Shown: piece after piece, positions 26,441 through 35,785 of the stretch | Numbering within the stretch: the stretch's first letter is position 1 | How the letters are laid out: each line of letters opens with the position of its first letter | Source: Roseivirga sp. 4D4 | GTDB lineage: Bacteria; Bacteroidota; Bacteroidia; Cytophagales; Cyclobacteriaceae | Assembly (NCBI RefSeq): GCF_001747095.1 | Contig: NZ_MDGP01000001.1 | Span: forward strand, 417,001 to 481,000 | DNA: 64,000 nt | Reading direction: 5' to 3' | Notes under the pieces: model-generated | Database searches by the model: none | Seen by the model: only the letters and a program-made list of their open reading frames with translations | Told to the model about the DNA's origin: nothing | Translations under genes and position numbers: made by a program

Positions 26441-27571
26441 CTATTCTATAGATTTTCTCGACTTTATAAAGACCCTTATGAGGATGAATACCCCTAATGC
26501 CAACAAAGGAATACTTAACAATTGTCCCATGTTATAGGTCATTTCATCTTCGAAAGCCACTTGATTTTCCTTGTATGTCTCATGAAACCACCGCAAAGCG
26601 AAAATGTAAACCAAGAAGATTCCGAATAATAAACCTTCTGGGGTTCTTTCCTTATACTTTATCCAAATGCCCAACAAGATGAAGAAAAGGATCAATGAGG
26701 TTGCTGACTCATAGAGCTGTGTCGGATGACGATTTATTCCCCATGTGTGAACCGTGACAACCACTTTTCTATTGATCACTTTCAATTCGTAATTAAGGGG
26801 TTCATTGCCTTGTGCATAATGCTCTCTAACACTACCATAGCCGGTCAATATTCGCTTCACATTGTTTTCGATAATCCTCCTCGCATCTGGTTCTGATAGT
26901 TGAGAGTTTTCGAACGTTAGTGTGAGATCCACTGGTACTATACCAGGAGCAGGCCTTTCGGTAGAAACTCCTTTCGAAGCTTCAGCTTTTTCAATTCCTA
27001 AACCTGCATCTTCTATCATTTCTTCCGCAACACGACCAAAGACTACACCATAATCCGTACCAGTAGGTTTTCCTACAATTTCGGAATTGACAAAGTTGCC
27101 CATTCGAATGAATACGGCAGCCAGCGCAACAGTAATGACTATTCGATCAATTATCCAGAGCCAGCTCTGACCTGCTCTCTTTTTCTTCCTGAACTTAAAT
27201 CGAAATGGAGACCAACTCGCATCTACAAAGTAATTGCTATAAAGGTACAGGGCTAAAGGAATACCAAAAGCGGCTCCATGACTGGCAAGCCCACCTTCCC
27301 ATGTTCTGAAGAACATTAGTGGGTCGGCCAGAAACCTTTGAGGCTCATAGAATACCAAATGGCCTAGCCTTGCGCTTATGATGGTGGCAAGGACCATGTG
27401 TACCGTCAATGTGTCTACGTTTAATGGATCTTTGCCTTCTTTCTTGAAGATGTTTACCATTATTTGGTAACCCACAATAAAACCCATGGCAAACAGGACA
27501 CTATACCACACAGGTGGCTGAATGTCCTTGATAATTTCCCGCATTGGGTCCCAAACGATTTGTAGAAGCAT
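26441..27571 (-). CDS. lgt: Prolipoprotein diacylglyceryl transferase with an extra internal domain
   Basis: The 376-residue enzyme moves diacylglycerol from phosphatidylglycerol to the lipobox cysteine of prolipoproteins in the inner membrane. Signature features are ISARLGHLVFYEPQRF, GGLASHGAAFGIPLALYLYS, VFIRMGNFVNSEIVGKPTGTDYG and HPTQLYESATSLILF. It is about 85 residues longer than Escherichia coli Lgt. The excess lies between the MGNFVNSEIVG loop (about residue 155) and HPTQLYE (about residue 280). It forms a predicted periplasmic alpha/beta insert (VDLTLTFENSQL...RRIIENNVKRIL...KVVVTV). The BamA-like gene begins one base after its stop. Confidence 0.95.
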   Translation of the reverse strand: MLLQIVWDPMREIIKDIQPPVWYSVLFAMGFIVGYQIMVNIFKKEGKDPLNVDTLTVHMVLATIISARLGHLVFYEPQRFLADPLMFFRTWEGGLASHGAAFGIPLALYLYSNYFVDASWSPFRFKFRKKKRAGQSWLWIIDRIVITVALAAVFIRMGNFVNSEIVGKPTGTDYGVVFGRVAEEMIEDAGLGIEKAEASKGVSTERPAPGIVPVDLTLTFENSQLSEPDARRIIENNVKRILTGYGSVREHYAQGNEPLNYELKVINRKVVVTVHTWGINRHPTQLYESATSLILFFILLGIWIKYKERTPEGLLFGIFLVYIFALRWFHETYKENQVAFEDEMTYNMGQLLSIPLLALGVFILIRVFIKSRKSIE

Positions 27572-27694
27572 TTTGTACTGTTTTATAGAATCAACAAATA
27601 TATGGGAATTACGAAAAGGAAAGAGATTCCGTATGGTAAAGGTTGATTAATTCTTCAGAACCATTTAGACCACTATTGATACGAGGAGAGACAC

Positions 27695-28165
27695 CTACCA
27701 GTATTCAAATATCTTGGAAATCTTACCGTTTTTGAACTCAAAAAGAGTCATTTCAGCATCCCCTCTCTGGGAGATTCCATCTTTCTGTTTCCTTACATAG
27801 TGCTTTTCAACGGTAACTGCATTAAGACCTACGATCATGTTAGCCACGTAAATGTCTGATACGGACCCATCATAGCCACCGTTTTTCTGGTTTCTTAAGT
27901 ATCCGTTGTGAAGATCTTTCCTTGAGTATTCACCTCCATACTTTGGGTGAACATAGACAAAGTCGGGCGTAAAAAGATCAAAGATTCGCTCTATATCATC
28001 AGGCGAAGAGTTGGCCTGGAAAACAATTACATTAAGCCGATAATATTCATTGACTATATGGACAAGAGAATCTTTAGCTGTGATCTGTTCTTCCTGACCT
28101 GAAACGGTAAATGAAAAGAGGTATGAGAACAGAAGAATGAATAGGGTTCTTTGAAAGTACTTCAT
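27695..28165 (-). CDS. Exported NTF2-like (SnoaL/DUF4440) protein
   Basis: The 156-residue product has a signal peptide (LFILLFSYLFSFTVSGQ) and a cone-shaped NTF2-like domain with an N-terminal helix (LVHIVNEYYRLNVIVFQ). A DIERIFDLFTPDFVYVHPKYGG motif and a closing strand (AEMTLFEFKNGKISKIFEYW) follow. This matches the DUF4440/SnoaL-like group that binds small ligands or acts as an isomerase-like fold. No catalytic residues can be assigned. It lies between lgt and nadE on the same strand but with gaps over 60 bases on both sides, so it may be a single-gene unit. Confidence 0.82.
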   Translation of the reverse strand: MKYFQRTLFILLFSYLFSFTVSGQEEQITAKDSLVHIVNEYYRLNVIVFQANSSPDDIERIFDLFTPDFVYVHPKYGGEYSRKDLHNGYLRNQKNGGYDGSVSDIYVANMIVGLNAVTVEKHYVRKQKDGISQRGDAEMTLFEFKNGKISKIFEYW

Positions 28166-28230
28166 GCCAATACTGTTTGCTCGAAGTAATTAAAGTCATT
28201 TATCGATCAAAAACTGATCTTCTGGGTTCA

Positions 28231-30081
28231 TTAACTCTTTTTTAACTCTTCAATTTCTTCTTTGAAACCTGCTGATAGGATAGGGAAGCGGCACCATGTC
28301 CGAGGATCCACATTGAATTCGTCCAGATGAAAGGCAGGGGCCAAACGCTCTCTTTTCCATTGGTTTCTACTCCAAAGTCTGTAAAACTTGATGATGTGTG
28401 TTTTTAACAAGTCTCTACTTTCCAGATTTCGAGATTGCAGATCATGGAATACTTGGACTGGTGATTTATGATCTCTAATGGCAAGTTTTTCGATTTCTAC
28501 CATGATATGATAGGGCATCAAATCATCTTCATCCGTTTGGTTTTGGTCTGAAGGTCTAAGCTCGGCAGTAGGAGGAAGCGCATTAATCGGAGCAAGGCCT
28601 ACATACCCTAATTCGGCTTCCGCATACTTCAGCCACGTTCGAATGAAGTGCTTATCTACACTTGAAATAGGGGCGAGGCTACCGCTTGTGTCTCCATCCA
28701 TGGTTGCGTAGCCTACATCACCCTCACTTCGGTTCGAAGTTGTTAGTAGTAAGGTATTGGTGATGTTGGTGAGCATCCAGATAATCGGACTCCTGGCCCT
28801 TGCCTGAATATTTTGTAAGGCTAAATCATCGTCTTCCCAATTCAATTCCCGCCCTAAGACACGCTCAATGGTCTGAGTATATGCATCGACTGATTTGTCA
28901 ATCGTCCAGTCGAAGAACTTCGCACCAATAGACTCTGCCAAGGTTTTGGCAGCGTTCAGTGTTGCTGCAGATGAGTTGATCGTACCTTGGTAAGCAGTAT
29001 TAAAAAGCTTACCGACTATCTCTTTTTCATTTAAATCTGAGAACTCAGATTTGCCGATGGCCTTTAGGAAACCCATTTTACCCAGCTCCTCAATACCTCT
29101 TTTGACCATCTCCGCTACCATAACAGCACAGGTTGCAGAATCTGCCCCACCACTCAGTGATAGTGTATATCCTTTACTTCCACTTTTCCTCAGGTAATCA
29201 AATAAGGCTAGAGCAGTGGCTTTTGGGAATTCTTCCTCCTTAGGTTCAATTGGAGAAACAAGACTTTCTTGAGGAGCCTTGTTTTCATTGGGAGCAATAT
29301 CGACCCATTTCAATTGGCTGGATTGGAAAGAAAGTAATTCGTTTCGAAGGTACATTTGGCCCTCCTGAGCCACAATGATTTCCCCATCATAGATCATCCT
29401 GCCGGCTTCATTACCTAAAAGGTTAGCATATACATAAGTGCATTCAAAGCTTTTTGAGGATTCAGTGACCAGATGGATGCGGTCGAGCGTCTTTTGCATA
29501 GCAAAATGACTTGCACTGGGATTAAGGATTAAGTTGACTCCTTTATCGAATAATCGGCAGGCGGGTCTATCAGGGCCTCTCCAAGCGTCTTCACAAATCT
29601 CAAAACCAATCTTCCAATCTTCGAAGTCGAAAGTTATATCACCGATGGGGTAGTTTTCTCCAAATAGTTCTATGCGGTCTTCCTGCTCATTGGGCCACGG
29701 GTTAAACCATCTCGGTTCATAGTGAACACCATCCAAGGCCATATACTGCTTAGCATACACTCCCAGAATTTGTTTGTTGTGAACGACAACGGAGCAATTA
29801 TAGAGCTTTCCATTATGCCGAATGGGAAGGTTTAAAGTGGTTAGGAGTTCTTCAGTTTCCTCAATGAGTTCAGGGAGGTAGGTCAAAGCCTTCTCGGGCA
29901 ACCATTCACTTAAGAAGATATCTTCGCATCCGTAACCGGTCACAGACAGTTCTGGCAGGCATAGTATTTCTACTTTAGCCGCCCTTGCTTCTCTAAGTAC
30001 TTTTTTGAGGTTAGCAACATTGCCAGCCCAATCAAGGGGTGTTTGATTGACAGTACCTCCAGCAATTCTATACCTGCGCAT
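28231..30081 (-). CDS. nadE: Glutamine-dependent NAD+ synthetase
   Basis: The 616-residue enzyme has an N-terminal nitrilase-type glutaminase domain (catalytic Cys in KIGFEICEDAWRG near residue 162; LCLPELSVTGYGCED contains the Glu). The C-terminal NAD synthetase domain has the ATP loop SLSGGADSATCAVMV near residue 305 and DLMPYHIMVEIEKLAI. It makes NAD+ from deamido-NAD using glutamine. The start is ATG 30081 (MRRYRIAGGTVNQ), not the longer frame to 30105. At this site the stop of rnc and the start of nadE overlap as TAATG, indicating coupled translation. The total length is normal for a glutamine-dependent NadE. Confidence 0.96.
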   Translation of the reverse strand: MRRYRIAGGTVNQTPLDWAGNVANLKKVLREARAAKVEILCLPELSVTGYGCEDIFLSEWLPEKALTYLPELIEETEELLTTLNLPIRHNGKLYNCSVVVHNKQILGVYAKQYMALDGVHYEPRWFNPWPNEQEDRIELFGENYPIGDITFDFEDWKIGFEICEDAWRGPDRPACRLFDKGVNLILNPSASHFAMQKTLDRIHLVTESSKSFECTYVYANLLGNEAGRMIYDGEIIVAQEGQMYLRNELLSFQSSQLKWVDIAPNENKAPQESLVSPIEPKEEEFPKATALALFDYLRKSGSKGYTLSLSGGADSATCAVMVAEMVKRGIEELGKMGFLKAIGKSEFSDLNEKEIVGKLFNTAYQGTINSSAATLNAAKTLAESIGAKFFDWTIDKSVDAYTQTIERVLGRELNWEDDDLALQNIQARARSPIIWMLTNITNTLLLTTSNRSEGDVGYATMDGDTSGSLAPISSVDKHFIRTWLKYAEAELGYVGLAPINALPPTAELRPSDQNQTDEDDLMPYHIMVEIEKLAIRDHKSPVQVFHDLQSRNLESRDLLKTHIIKFYRLWSRNQWKRERLAPAFHLDEFNVDPRTWCRFPILSAGFKEEIEELKKS

Positions 30082-30824
30082 TACTCCAGCTCTAAAATGA
30101 TACAAGCCTCACGAGCAGCATCTTGTTCGGCTTTCTTCTTACTTAAACCATGCCCCTTAGCAATTGGTTCTTGGTCAATGGACACCTGGATAATGAATTC
30201 TTTATAATGTCCCTTGTCAATTGTTTGTATGTGATCAAAACTAGGGGTTTTAGTGTTTTTCTGCGACCACTCAATAAGCTTGCTTTTGTAGTTCTTGGTA
30301 GTGTTGATAATTTCCTCAAGGTCAAAGTGGGGTTGGAGTAACTTCTGTTTTATGAAGCTACTAGCAAACCTGAATCCTCTGTCTATGTAGATTGCACCAA
30401 CTAATGCCTCCAACGCGTTGCCATAGAGTGACTTATGAGAATTTGGTGTTTTTCTCTTCTTGTCAAACTTGACGATCTGGGGTACACCTATTGTTCTGGC
30501 TACATTGTTAAGTGAATCTCTGCTGACTATCCTGGACCTCAATTCTGTTAGGAAGCCTTCATCTTTAAAGGGGAATTTTTTGAACAGGTACTCGGCAACC
30601 ACCATCCCCAAGACTGCATCACCCAAGTATTCAAGACGTTCATTGGACTCCTTGAAGCCTTGTTTTACCGATCGTGCCACAGAAGTGTGTTGTACGGCAA
30701 TTTGATAAGGCTTTAAATTAAACGGCTTGCTACCGACTATCATTTTGATAGAGGCAGCAAGCCGTTTTTCTTCTTTTGAATACCTTTTAAAAACTGATCT
30801 TAAACGGTTAGTTAACCGAGGCAT
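30081..30824 (-). CDS. rnc: Ribonuclease III
   Basis: The 247-residue enzyme cuts double-stranded RNA in rRNA and mRNA processing. The signature is NERLEYLGDAVLGMVVAEYL (residues 61-80), containing the catalytic Glu and Asp. A second acidic site in GNALEALVGAIYIDRG and a C-terminal dsRNA-binding domain with GHGLSKKKAEQDAAREA follow. It sits between fabF and nadE, joined at both ends by TAATG overlaps. An acpP-fabF-rnc gene order is seen in many bacteria, which supports the assignment. Confidence 0.97.
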   Translation of the reverse strand: MPRLTNRLRSVFKRYSKEEKRLAASIKMIVGSKPFNLKPYQIAVQHTSVARSVKQGFKESNERLEYLGDAVLGMVVAEYLFKKFPFKDEGFLTELRSRIVSRDSLNNVARTIGVPQIVKFDKKRKTPNSHKSLYGNALEALVGAIYIDRGFRFASSFIKQKLLQPHFDLEEIINTTKNYKSKLIEWSQKNTKTPSFDHIQTIDKGHYKEFIIQVSIDQEPIAKGHGLSKKKAEQDAAREACIILELE

Positions 30825-32074
30825 TAATCAATTTTTCTAAAAACCACTGATGTATTGTGTCCACCAAAACCGAAAGTATTGCTGAGTGCAGCTCTAATTT
30901 CACGTTTTTGGGCCTTGTTAAAAGTAAAGTTCAACCTCGGGTCAAATCTCTCATCATCAGTAAAGTGATTAATGGTTGGCGGTACAATTTGATTTTCTAT
31001 TGCCTTAATACTAGCAATGGCCTCAATAGCACCGGCAGCTCCCAGAAGGTGACCTGTCATAGACTTGGTGGAACTGATGTTTAAGTTGTAAGCATGCTCT
31101 CCAAATACCCTTTCAATCGCAATTACCTCACTGACATCACCGAGTGGAGTAGAGGTTCCATGTACATTAATATAATCTACATCCTCAGGTTTCATTTGTG
31201 CGTCTTCCAGCACATTCAACATTACATTGTATGCACCTAGACCTTCAGGGTGTGGTGCAGTAATGTGATAAGCATCAGCTGACATGCCACCGCCAACAAG
31301 TTCTGCGTAGATTTTAGCGCCTCTGGCTTTTGCATGCTCATATTCTTCAAGAATGATTGCTCCGGAACCTTCTCCTAATACAAAACCATCTCTGTCTTTG
31401 TCAAAAGGTCTAGATGCGGTTTCTGGTGAATCGTTTCGCTCTGAGAGTGCTCTCATAGCGTTAAATCCTCCCATTCCTGCCTCAACAACAGAAGCTTCAG
31501 AACCTCCAGTGATCATTACTTTTGCCTTGCCTAATTTAATATAGGTCATAGCATCGATCATGGCGTTTGTAGCAGATGCACAAGCAGATACTGTTACAAA
31601 GTTAGGGCCATGAAAACCATATTTCATCGAGATCATTCCAGCCGATATGTCTGAAATCATCTTAGGAATGAAGAATGGGTTAAATCTTGGGTTTTTGTCG
31701 CCACTGACAAAGCCTTCGACTTCTTCTTGAAAAGTTTTCAACCCACCAATTCCAGAACCCCAGATAACTCCAGCTTTTAACCTATCAATCTTTTCAAGGT
31801 CTAAACCAGAATCCTCAATGGCCTCTTTGGAAGTGATCATTGCATACTGGGTAAAAGCATCCATTTTCCTCATCTCTTTGCGATCAAAGTGATCTAAAGG
31901 ATCATAGTTTTTTACCTCGCAGGCAAACTTGGTCTTAAATTTTTCGGGATCGAATCTTGTGATCGGGCCGGCTCCACTTACACCTTTAATCAGGTTATTC
32001 CAGTAATCATTTAGATTGTTGCCTAATGGTGTAAGTGCGCCAAGTCCAGTGACTACAACTCGCTTTAGTTGCAT
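30824..32074 (-). CDS. fabF: 3-oxoacyl-[acyl-carrier-protein] synthase II
   Basis: The 416-residue condensing enzyme elongates fatty acyl chains on acyl carrier protein. The Cys-His-His catalytic set is visible: the nucleophile in VTVSACASATNAM, His in NVHGTSTPLGD and His in STKSMTGHLLGAAGAIE. The usual VVVTGLGALTPLG start and NTFGFGGHNTSVVFR end are present, at normal length. Its gene follows acpP by 29 bases, and its stop overlaps the rnc start as TAATG. Confidence 0.98.
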   Translation of the reverse strand: MQLKRVVVTGLGALTPLGNNLNDYWNNLIKGVSGAGPITRFDPEKFKTKFACEVKNYDPLDHFDRKEMRKMDAFTQYAMITSKEAIEDSGLDLEKIDRLKAGVIWGSGIGGLKTFQEEVEGFVSGDKNPRFNPFFIPKMISDISAGMISMKYGFHGPNFVTVSACASATNAMIDAMTYIKLGKAKVMITGGSEASVVEAGMGGFNAMRALSERNDSPETASRPFDKDRDGFVLGEGSGAIILEEYEHAKARGAKIYAELVGGGMSADAYHITAPHPEGLGAYNVMLNVLEDAQMKPEDVDYINVHGTSTPLGDVSEVIAIERVFGEHAYNLNISSTKSMTGHLLGAAGAIEAIASIKAIENQIVPPTINHFTDDERFDPRLNFTFNKAQKREIRAALSNTFGFGGHNTSVVFRKID

Positions 32075-32103
32075 ATATGAGTCGTAATAGTAAGGGTAAA
32101 TTA

Positions 32104-32337
32104 TTATGCGTTTGCTTCCAGGTAAGAGATTGCATCACCTACGGTAGCAATATTCTCAGCTTGGTCATCAGGAATAGAAATATTGAATTCTTTTTCGAAT
32201 TCCATAATCAATTCCACCGTGTCAAGAGAATCAGCGCCTAAATCATTCGTAAAGCTAGCCTCTGGCGTAACTTCAGAATCTTCAACACCTAATTTATCAA
32301 TAATGATACTCTTAACTTTTGATGCTATTTCTGACAT
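32104..32337 (-). CDS. acpP: Acyl carrier protein
   Basis: The 77-residue protein carries the phosphopantetheine attachment motif [12 protein letters not shown] with Ser37. Surrounding acidic helices are typical ([19 protein letters not shown]). The start is ATG 32337 ([10 protein letters not shown]); the longer frame to 32397 is not ACP-like. A promoter with a -33 TTTG and a -7 TTTCTTTG element lies 31 bases upstream. It leads the fabF-rnc-nadE series. Confidence 0.98.
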   Translation of the reverse strand: MSEIASKVKSIIIDKLGVEDSEVTPEASFTNDLGADSLDTVELIMEFEKEFNISIPDDQAENIATVGDAISYLEANA

Positions 32338-32367
32338 TTTGGATAAAATTTTAGTTAAAACTCGATG

Positions 32368-32398
32368 CAAAGAAATGCAATTTGCGGTTAATGTCAAA
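32368..32398 (-). promoter_or_regulatory. Bacteroidota-type promoter for acpP
   Basis: On the minus strand, TTTG (32395-32398), a 19-base spacer and TTTCTTTG (32368-32375) match the TTTG / TAnnTTTG pattern of the major Bacteroidota sigma factor with one mismatch in the -7 box. The spacing to the acpP ATG is 30 bases. Confidence 0.55.
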
Positions 32399-32449
32399 CA
32401 AATTTTTTAATCTTGTCTGAGTCCCTCAACGGGGTGAATTTTGATAGTT

Positions 32450-32878
32450 ATGGCTAAAAAAAAGCTACAAGTCACATATGATTATGACTTTACATTGTTG
32501 GCGCTTAACGCGAATGTAAAACCATATAGATTGGCATGGAGCATCAATAAGGACTTGAAACTTAATCTATCAAAATCTGACAATATAGAAATTGATTTTA
32601 AATCGGGGAGGGAGCTCAACGTAGTTAATTATATAGATGTGGGTGAGTACCGCACAATAAGGTTGTTGCGTAATAGAGCTGAGGAAAGTGAAGAGCAGTT
32701 TGACGCTTTTCTTATTCCTGAGTTGAAGAATTTTGACTACTTCTTACTTTTGGAAAACGAATCCAATACTTTCGATGAGAATGCTTTTATAAGCAAGATC
32801 AAAGAAATACCTTTCGTGCAATTTGCCACAAAAGTGGCAACCGAAGCATTAAAATCCAGAGATAACCTGATATTCTAA
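32450..32878 (+). CDS. IPExxxVDY family protein of unknown function
   Basis: The 142-residue product belongs to a Bacteroidota family named for an IPE-xxx-[VFD]DY motif, here LIPELKNFDYFLLL. It reads MAKKKLQVTYDYDFTLLAL at the start, which fits ATG 32450 better than the TTG nine bases earlier. Neither signal peptide nor membrane segment is visible, so it is cytoplasmic. It lies two bases ahead of pyruvate kinase and divergent from acpP, and the two plus-strand genes are probably co-transcribed. Function is unknown; the position beside central metabolism is noted only. Confidence 0.88.
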   Translation: MAKKKLQVTYDYDFTLLALNANVKPYRLAWSINKDLKLNLSKSDNIEIDFKSGRELNVVNYIDVGEYRTIRLLRNRAEESEEQFDAFLIPELKNFDYFLLLENESNTFDENAFISKIKEIPFVQFATKVATEALKSRDNLIF

Positions 32879-32879
32879 T

Positions 32880-34313
32880 ATGGGTCACGAGACAGTGAAT
32901 AAGCGAGCCAAGATTGTGGCTACAGTAGGGCCAGCGAGTAGGTCCAAAGAAATGTTAACAGAACTAGCCAAAGCTGGTGTAAATGTGTTTAGACTGAATT
33001 TCTCCCATGGTGAGCATGAAGGACATGCCGAAGTTATCCAAAGGATTCGTGAAGTAAACCAAGAATTAGGCACCCATATCTCCATACTTCAAGACCTTCA
33101 AGGGCCTAAGATCAGGGTGGAGAGTGTAGAAAACGGAGAAGTTTTTATTCAGCCAGGTGATGAGATTGTGATCACAAATGAGTCCTGTGAAGGGACGGCC
33201 CAACGCGTAAGTACCTCGTATCAAAGTCTACCCAATGATGTGAATATTGGGGATATGATCTTGATTGATGATGGTAACCTAGAATTAGTTGTTAAAGGCG
33301 TTAGTGGTGGCGATGTAATCTGTGAGGTAAAATATGGTGGCTCTTTGAAATCAAGAAAAGGGATCAATTTACCTTTTACCAAGGTCTCTGCTCCGGCCCT
33401 TACAGAGAAGGATATCGTAGATTTAGCCTTTGGTATTGAGCAGGGAGTGGATTGGATTGCACTTTCATTTGTCCGTTCCGCTGAAGATATCGTTGACCTT
33501 AAAAATAGAATTTCAACCTCTGGAAAAGACATACGTGTAGTGTCTAAGATTGAAAAGCCAGAAGCCCTTCAAAACATTGATGAAATAATTGCTGAATCAG
33601 ATGCGCTAATGGTGGCCAGGGGAGACCTAGGGGTAGAAATCGTCATGGAAGAAGTTCCAATGGCACAAAAGATGATGGTCGACAAATGTAATAAAGCATC
33701 GAAGCCTGTCATTATTGCCACGCAGATGATGGAAAGCATGATCAATAATCCAAGACCTACTCGTGCTGAGACTAATGATGTTGCAAATGCGGTAATGGAT
33801 GGTGCGGATGCTATGATGTTATCCGCTGAGACTGCGGCTGGTAAGTACCCTCTGGAAACGGTGAATACGATGGCAAGAACCATTGCTTCAGTAGAGCAGT
33901 CTGCCAACGTTTATGACAAAGTTGGGATGCCCGTTAGAGAAAGCGAGACATTTATGAACGATAATATTCTCTATGGTGCTTGTAAATTAAGCGACCGTGT
34001 GGATGCTAAAGCGATTATCGGAAATACGGTTTCTGGCTATACAGCCTTCAAACTTTCCTCGAGTAGGCCTAAGGCCAAGATTTTTATTTTCACACCTAAC
34101 GAAAGTCTGCTTACGAAGTTAAGCTTGATTTGGGGTGTCGAAGGTTTCCATTATAACGATTTGGTTTCTACTGATGAAACCTTTAAAGACCAGGAGAATA
34201 CACTTAAGTCACATGGACATCTGGATAGTGGAGACATCTTCATTACTACAGCTAGTATGCCAATCCATGATAAAGGTAGAACCAATATGCTGAAGCTTAA
34301 CGTTGCTGACTAA
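32880..34313 (+). CDS. pyk: Pyruvate kinase
   Basis: The 477-residue enzyme converts phosphoenolpyruvate and ADP to pyruvate and ATP, the last step of glycolysis. Visible signatures are RAKIVATVGPASRS at the start, FRLNFSHGEHEGH with the substrate Asn/His, SKIEKPEAL and MVARGDLGVEI. The signature ATQMMESMI-type motif reads IATQMMESMINNPRPTRAE. The C-terminal domain has TVSGYTAFKLSSSRPKAKIF. It is preceded by two bases by the IPExxxVDY gene. The length is normal for the family. Confidence 0.98.
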   Translation: MGHETVNKRAKIVATVGPASRSKEMLTELAKAGVNVFRLNFSHGEHEGHAEVIQRIREVNQELGTHISILQDLQGPKIRVESVENGEVFIQPGDEIVITNESCEGTAQRVSTSYQSLPNDVNIGDMILIDDGNLELVVKGVSGGDVICEVKYGGSLKSRKGINLPFTKVSAPALTEKDIVDLAFGIEQGVDWIALSFVRSAEDIVDLKNRISTSGKDIRVVSKIEKPEALQNIDEIIAESDALMVARGDLGVEIVMEEVPMAQKMMVDKCNKASKPVIIATQMMESMINNPRPTRAETNDVANAVMDGADAMMLSAETAAGKYPLETVNTMARTIASVEQSANVYDKVGMPVRESETFMNDNILYGACKLSDRVDAKAIIGNTVSGYTAFKLSSSRPKAKIFIFTPNESLLTKLSLIWGVEGFHYNDLVSTDETFKDQENTLKSHGHLDSGDIFITTASMPIHDKGRTNMLKLNVAD

Positions 34314-34356
34314 AAGCTTCTAGGATTCTTGACTTTAAGGTGAAAGGTTAATTGAC

Positions 34357-35118
34357 TTATAATTCGATTTGAAGACCATCGTATGCCAGCATGACGTTTT
34401 CAGGCAATTCATTATTTACCTCATTGTGTAAGCCCATCCTGTGACTAATATGTGTTAGATAAACCGTTTCAACATCAAGTTCTTCAATGAGGGCCAAGGC
34501 TTCAGAAAGCGTTAGATGACTCAAGTGATCTTCTTTTTGAAGCGCATCAAGTATTAGCACCTTAGATCCTTTAATCTTTTCCTTCTCTTTGCTACTAATG
34601 GTCTTGGCATCAGTAATGTAGGTGAAGTCCTTAATTCGGAACCCAAAAACCGGAAGCATATAATGTATTACTTCAATTGGGAGAAACTCAATGTTATTAA
34701 TAACGAAAGGGGTATTCTCTATCTCATGAAGCTGAACCTGAGGTACGCCTGGATATTTGTTTTCATCAAATATGTAAGCAAACTCCCTTTTAAGCTGATT
34801 CAGTACTTCTTTTCGACCATAAACTGGCATATCTCGCTTCTGAAGGAAATTGAAGGAGCGAATATCGTCCATTCCTGCTGTGTGATCTTTGTGTTCATGG
34901 GTAAAGATCAGCGCGTCTAAAGCGTTTATCCTTTCACGAAGAACTTGTTGTCTGAAGTCCGGACCGGAGTCAATAATAAAGCTATTACCATCTACCTCAA
35001 TATGTATGGAAACTCGGAGTCTTTTGTCCCGAAAATCTAACGAACGACATACTTCACAATGACATCCAATCACCGGAACACCCTGAGACGTGCCTGATCC
35101 AAGAACAGTTATCTTCAA
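34357..35118 (-). CDS. MBL-fold metallohydrolase, PhnP/RNase Z-like
   Basis: The 253-residue product has the metallo-beta-lactamase motif FTHEHKDHTAG (HxHxDH) and an N-terminal VLGSGTSQGVPVIGCHC with a Cys-x-Cys-x2-Cys (CHCEVC) typical of the PhnP-like group. Later metal ligands are ITDAKT and LTHISHRMG. Related enzymes act on cyclic phosphodiesters, often in nucleotide or lipoate-related turnover, but the substrate here cannot be named. It ends the REC-HPt/REC/unknown operon and overlaps its 91-residue neighbour by four bases (ATGA). The start at 35118 gives MKITVLGSG, a normal beginning. Confidence 0.9.
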   Translation of the reverse strand: MKITVLGSGTSQGVPVIGCHCEVCRSLDFRDKRLRVSIHIEVDGNSFIIDSGPDFRQQVLRERINALDALIFTHEHKDHTAGMDDIRSFNFLQKRDMPVYGRKEVLNQLKREFAYIFDENKYPGVPQVQLHEIENTPFVINNIEFLPIEVIHYMLPVFGFRIKDFTYITDAKTISSKEKEKIKGSKVLILDALQKEDHLSHLTLSEALALIEELDVETVYLTHISHRMGLHNEVNNELPENVMLAYDGLQIEL

Positions 35119-35390
35119 AGCTCGAGTGTAGTTTGGGAAAGCTCAATCAACAAGTTTACGTTCTTTTCACTAAGCGCTTCTTTGTCGATTTCGATAGATT
35201 TAAGGATGTCAATTAAGCAGTTAATCTTACCTTCAGTGGTATAGTACTTATTGACGATTGCAATTTTAGTATCATTCAAGAGACAATAACCAGATTTGAA
35301 ATTGCCCTTTTCATAACGCAACACGTAGTCAGACTCAGCGAAAATATCTTCAAGTTTGTTGAGGAACTGCTTTGTGTAGCGAATTGTCAT
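35115..35390 (-). CDS. Small conserved protein of unknown function
   Basis: The 91-residue cytoplasmic product has no recognised domain. Visible features are KGNFKSGYCLLNDTKIAIVN and KYYTTEGKINCLIDILKSIEI, a pattern I associate with small Cytophagales proteins of unknown role. It begins at 35390, where the stop of the response regulator and its ATG overlap as TAATG. It ends in a 4-base overlap with the MBL gene. The tight packing argues that it is translated together with its neighbours and belongs to the same process. Confidence 0.75.
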   Translation of the reverse strand: MTIRYTKQFLNKLEDIFAESDYVLRYEKGNFKSGYCLLNDTKIAIVNKYYTTEGKINCLIDILKSIEIDKEALSEKNVNLLIELSQTTLEL

Positions 35391-35785
35391 TAAAAACTTC
35401 CAGTATACTTCTTTACTAACTCAATCAGCTTGTCGTAATCGAGCGGTTTCTGCATGTAATCATTCATACCTGCTTCAAAAAAGTCAGAAACTGGCAAATT
35501 TTTGGCATTACCTGAAATGCCAATAATAGGTATGTTGGCCTTTTTGGTCTTGCCTGATCGTATCTCTTTAGTCGCGGATAGGCCATCCAAAAGAGGAAGG
35601 TTAATATCCATGATGATGAGATCAAAATCCTCTGATTCAAACTTGCTAAGGACTGACTTGCCATCTTTGGCGGAGGTAATCTTGCAGTTCTCAAAAAGTA
35701 GAATTTTCTTCAGTAAATTCTGGATTACTGAACTATCCTCAGCCACAAGAACTTTTTTATAGTCCACTTCCGTCATAATGCTCAT
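35390..35785 (-). CDS. Single-domain response regulator (REC)
   Basis: The 131-residue receiver domain has the phosphoacceptor Asp60 in DLIIMDINLPLLDG, the acidic pair in VAEDSS, and Lys113 in MNDYMQKP. The switch Thr/Ser is Ser91 in GISGNA. It has no output domain, so it probably passes phosphate or binds a partner, as CheY-type proteins do. It overlaps the REC-HPt gene by four bases at its start and the unknown 91-residue gene by TAATG at its end. No histidine kinase is in this operon. Confidence 0.94.
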   Translation of the reverse strand: MSIMTEVDYKKVLVAEDSSVIQNLLKKILLFENCKITSAKDGKSVLSKFESEDFDLIIMDINLPLLDGLSATKEIRSGKTKKANIPIIGISGNAKNLPVSDFFEAGMNDYMQKPLDYDKLIELVKKYTGSF

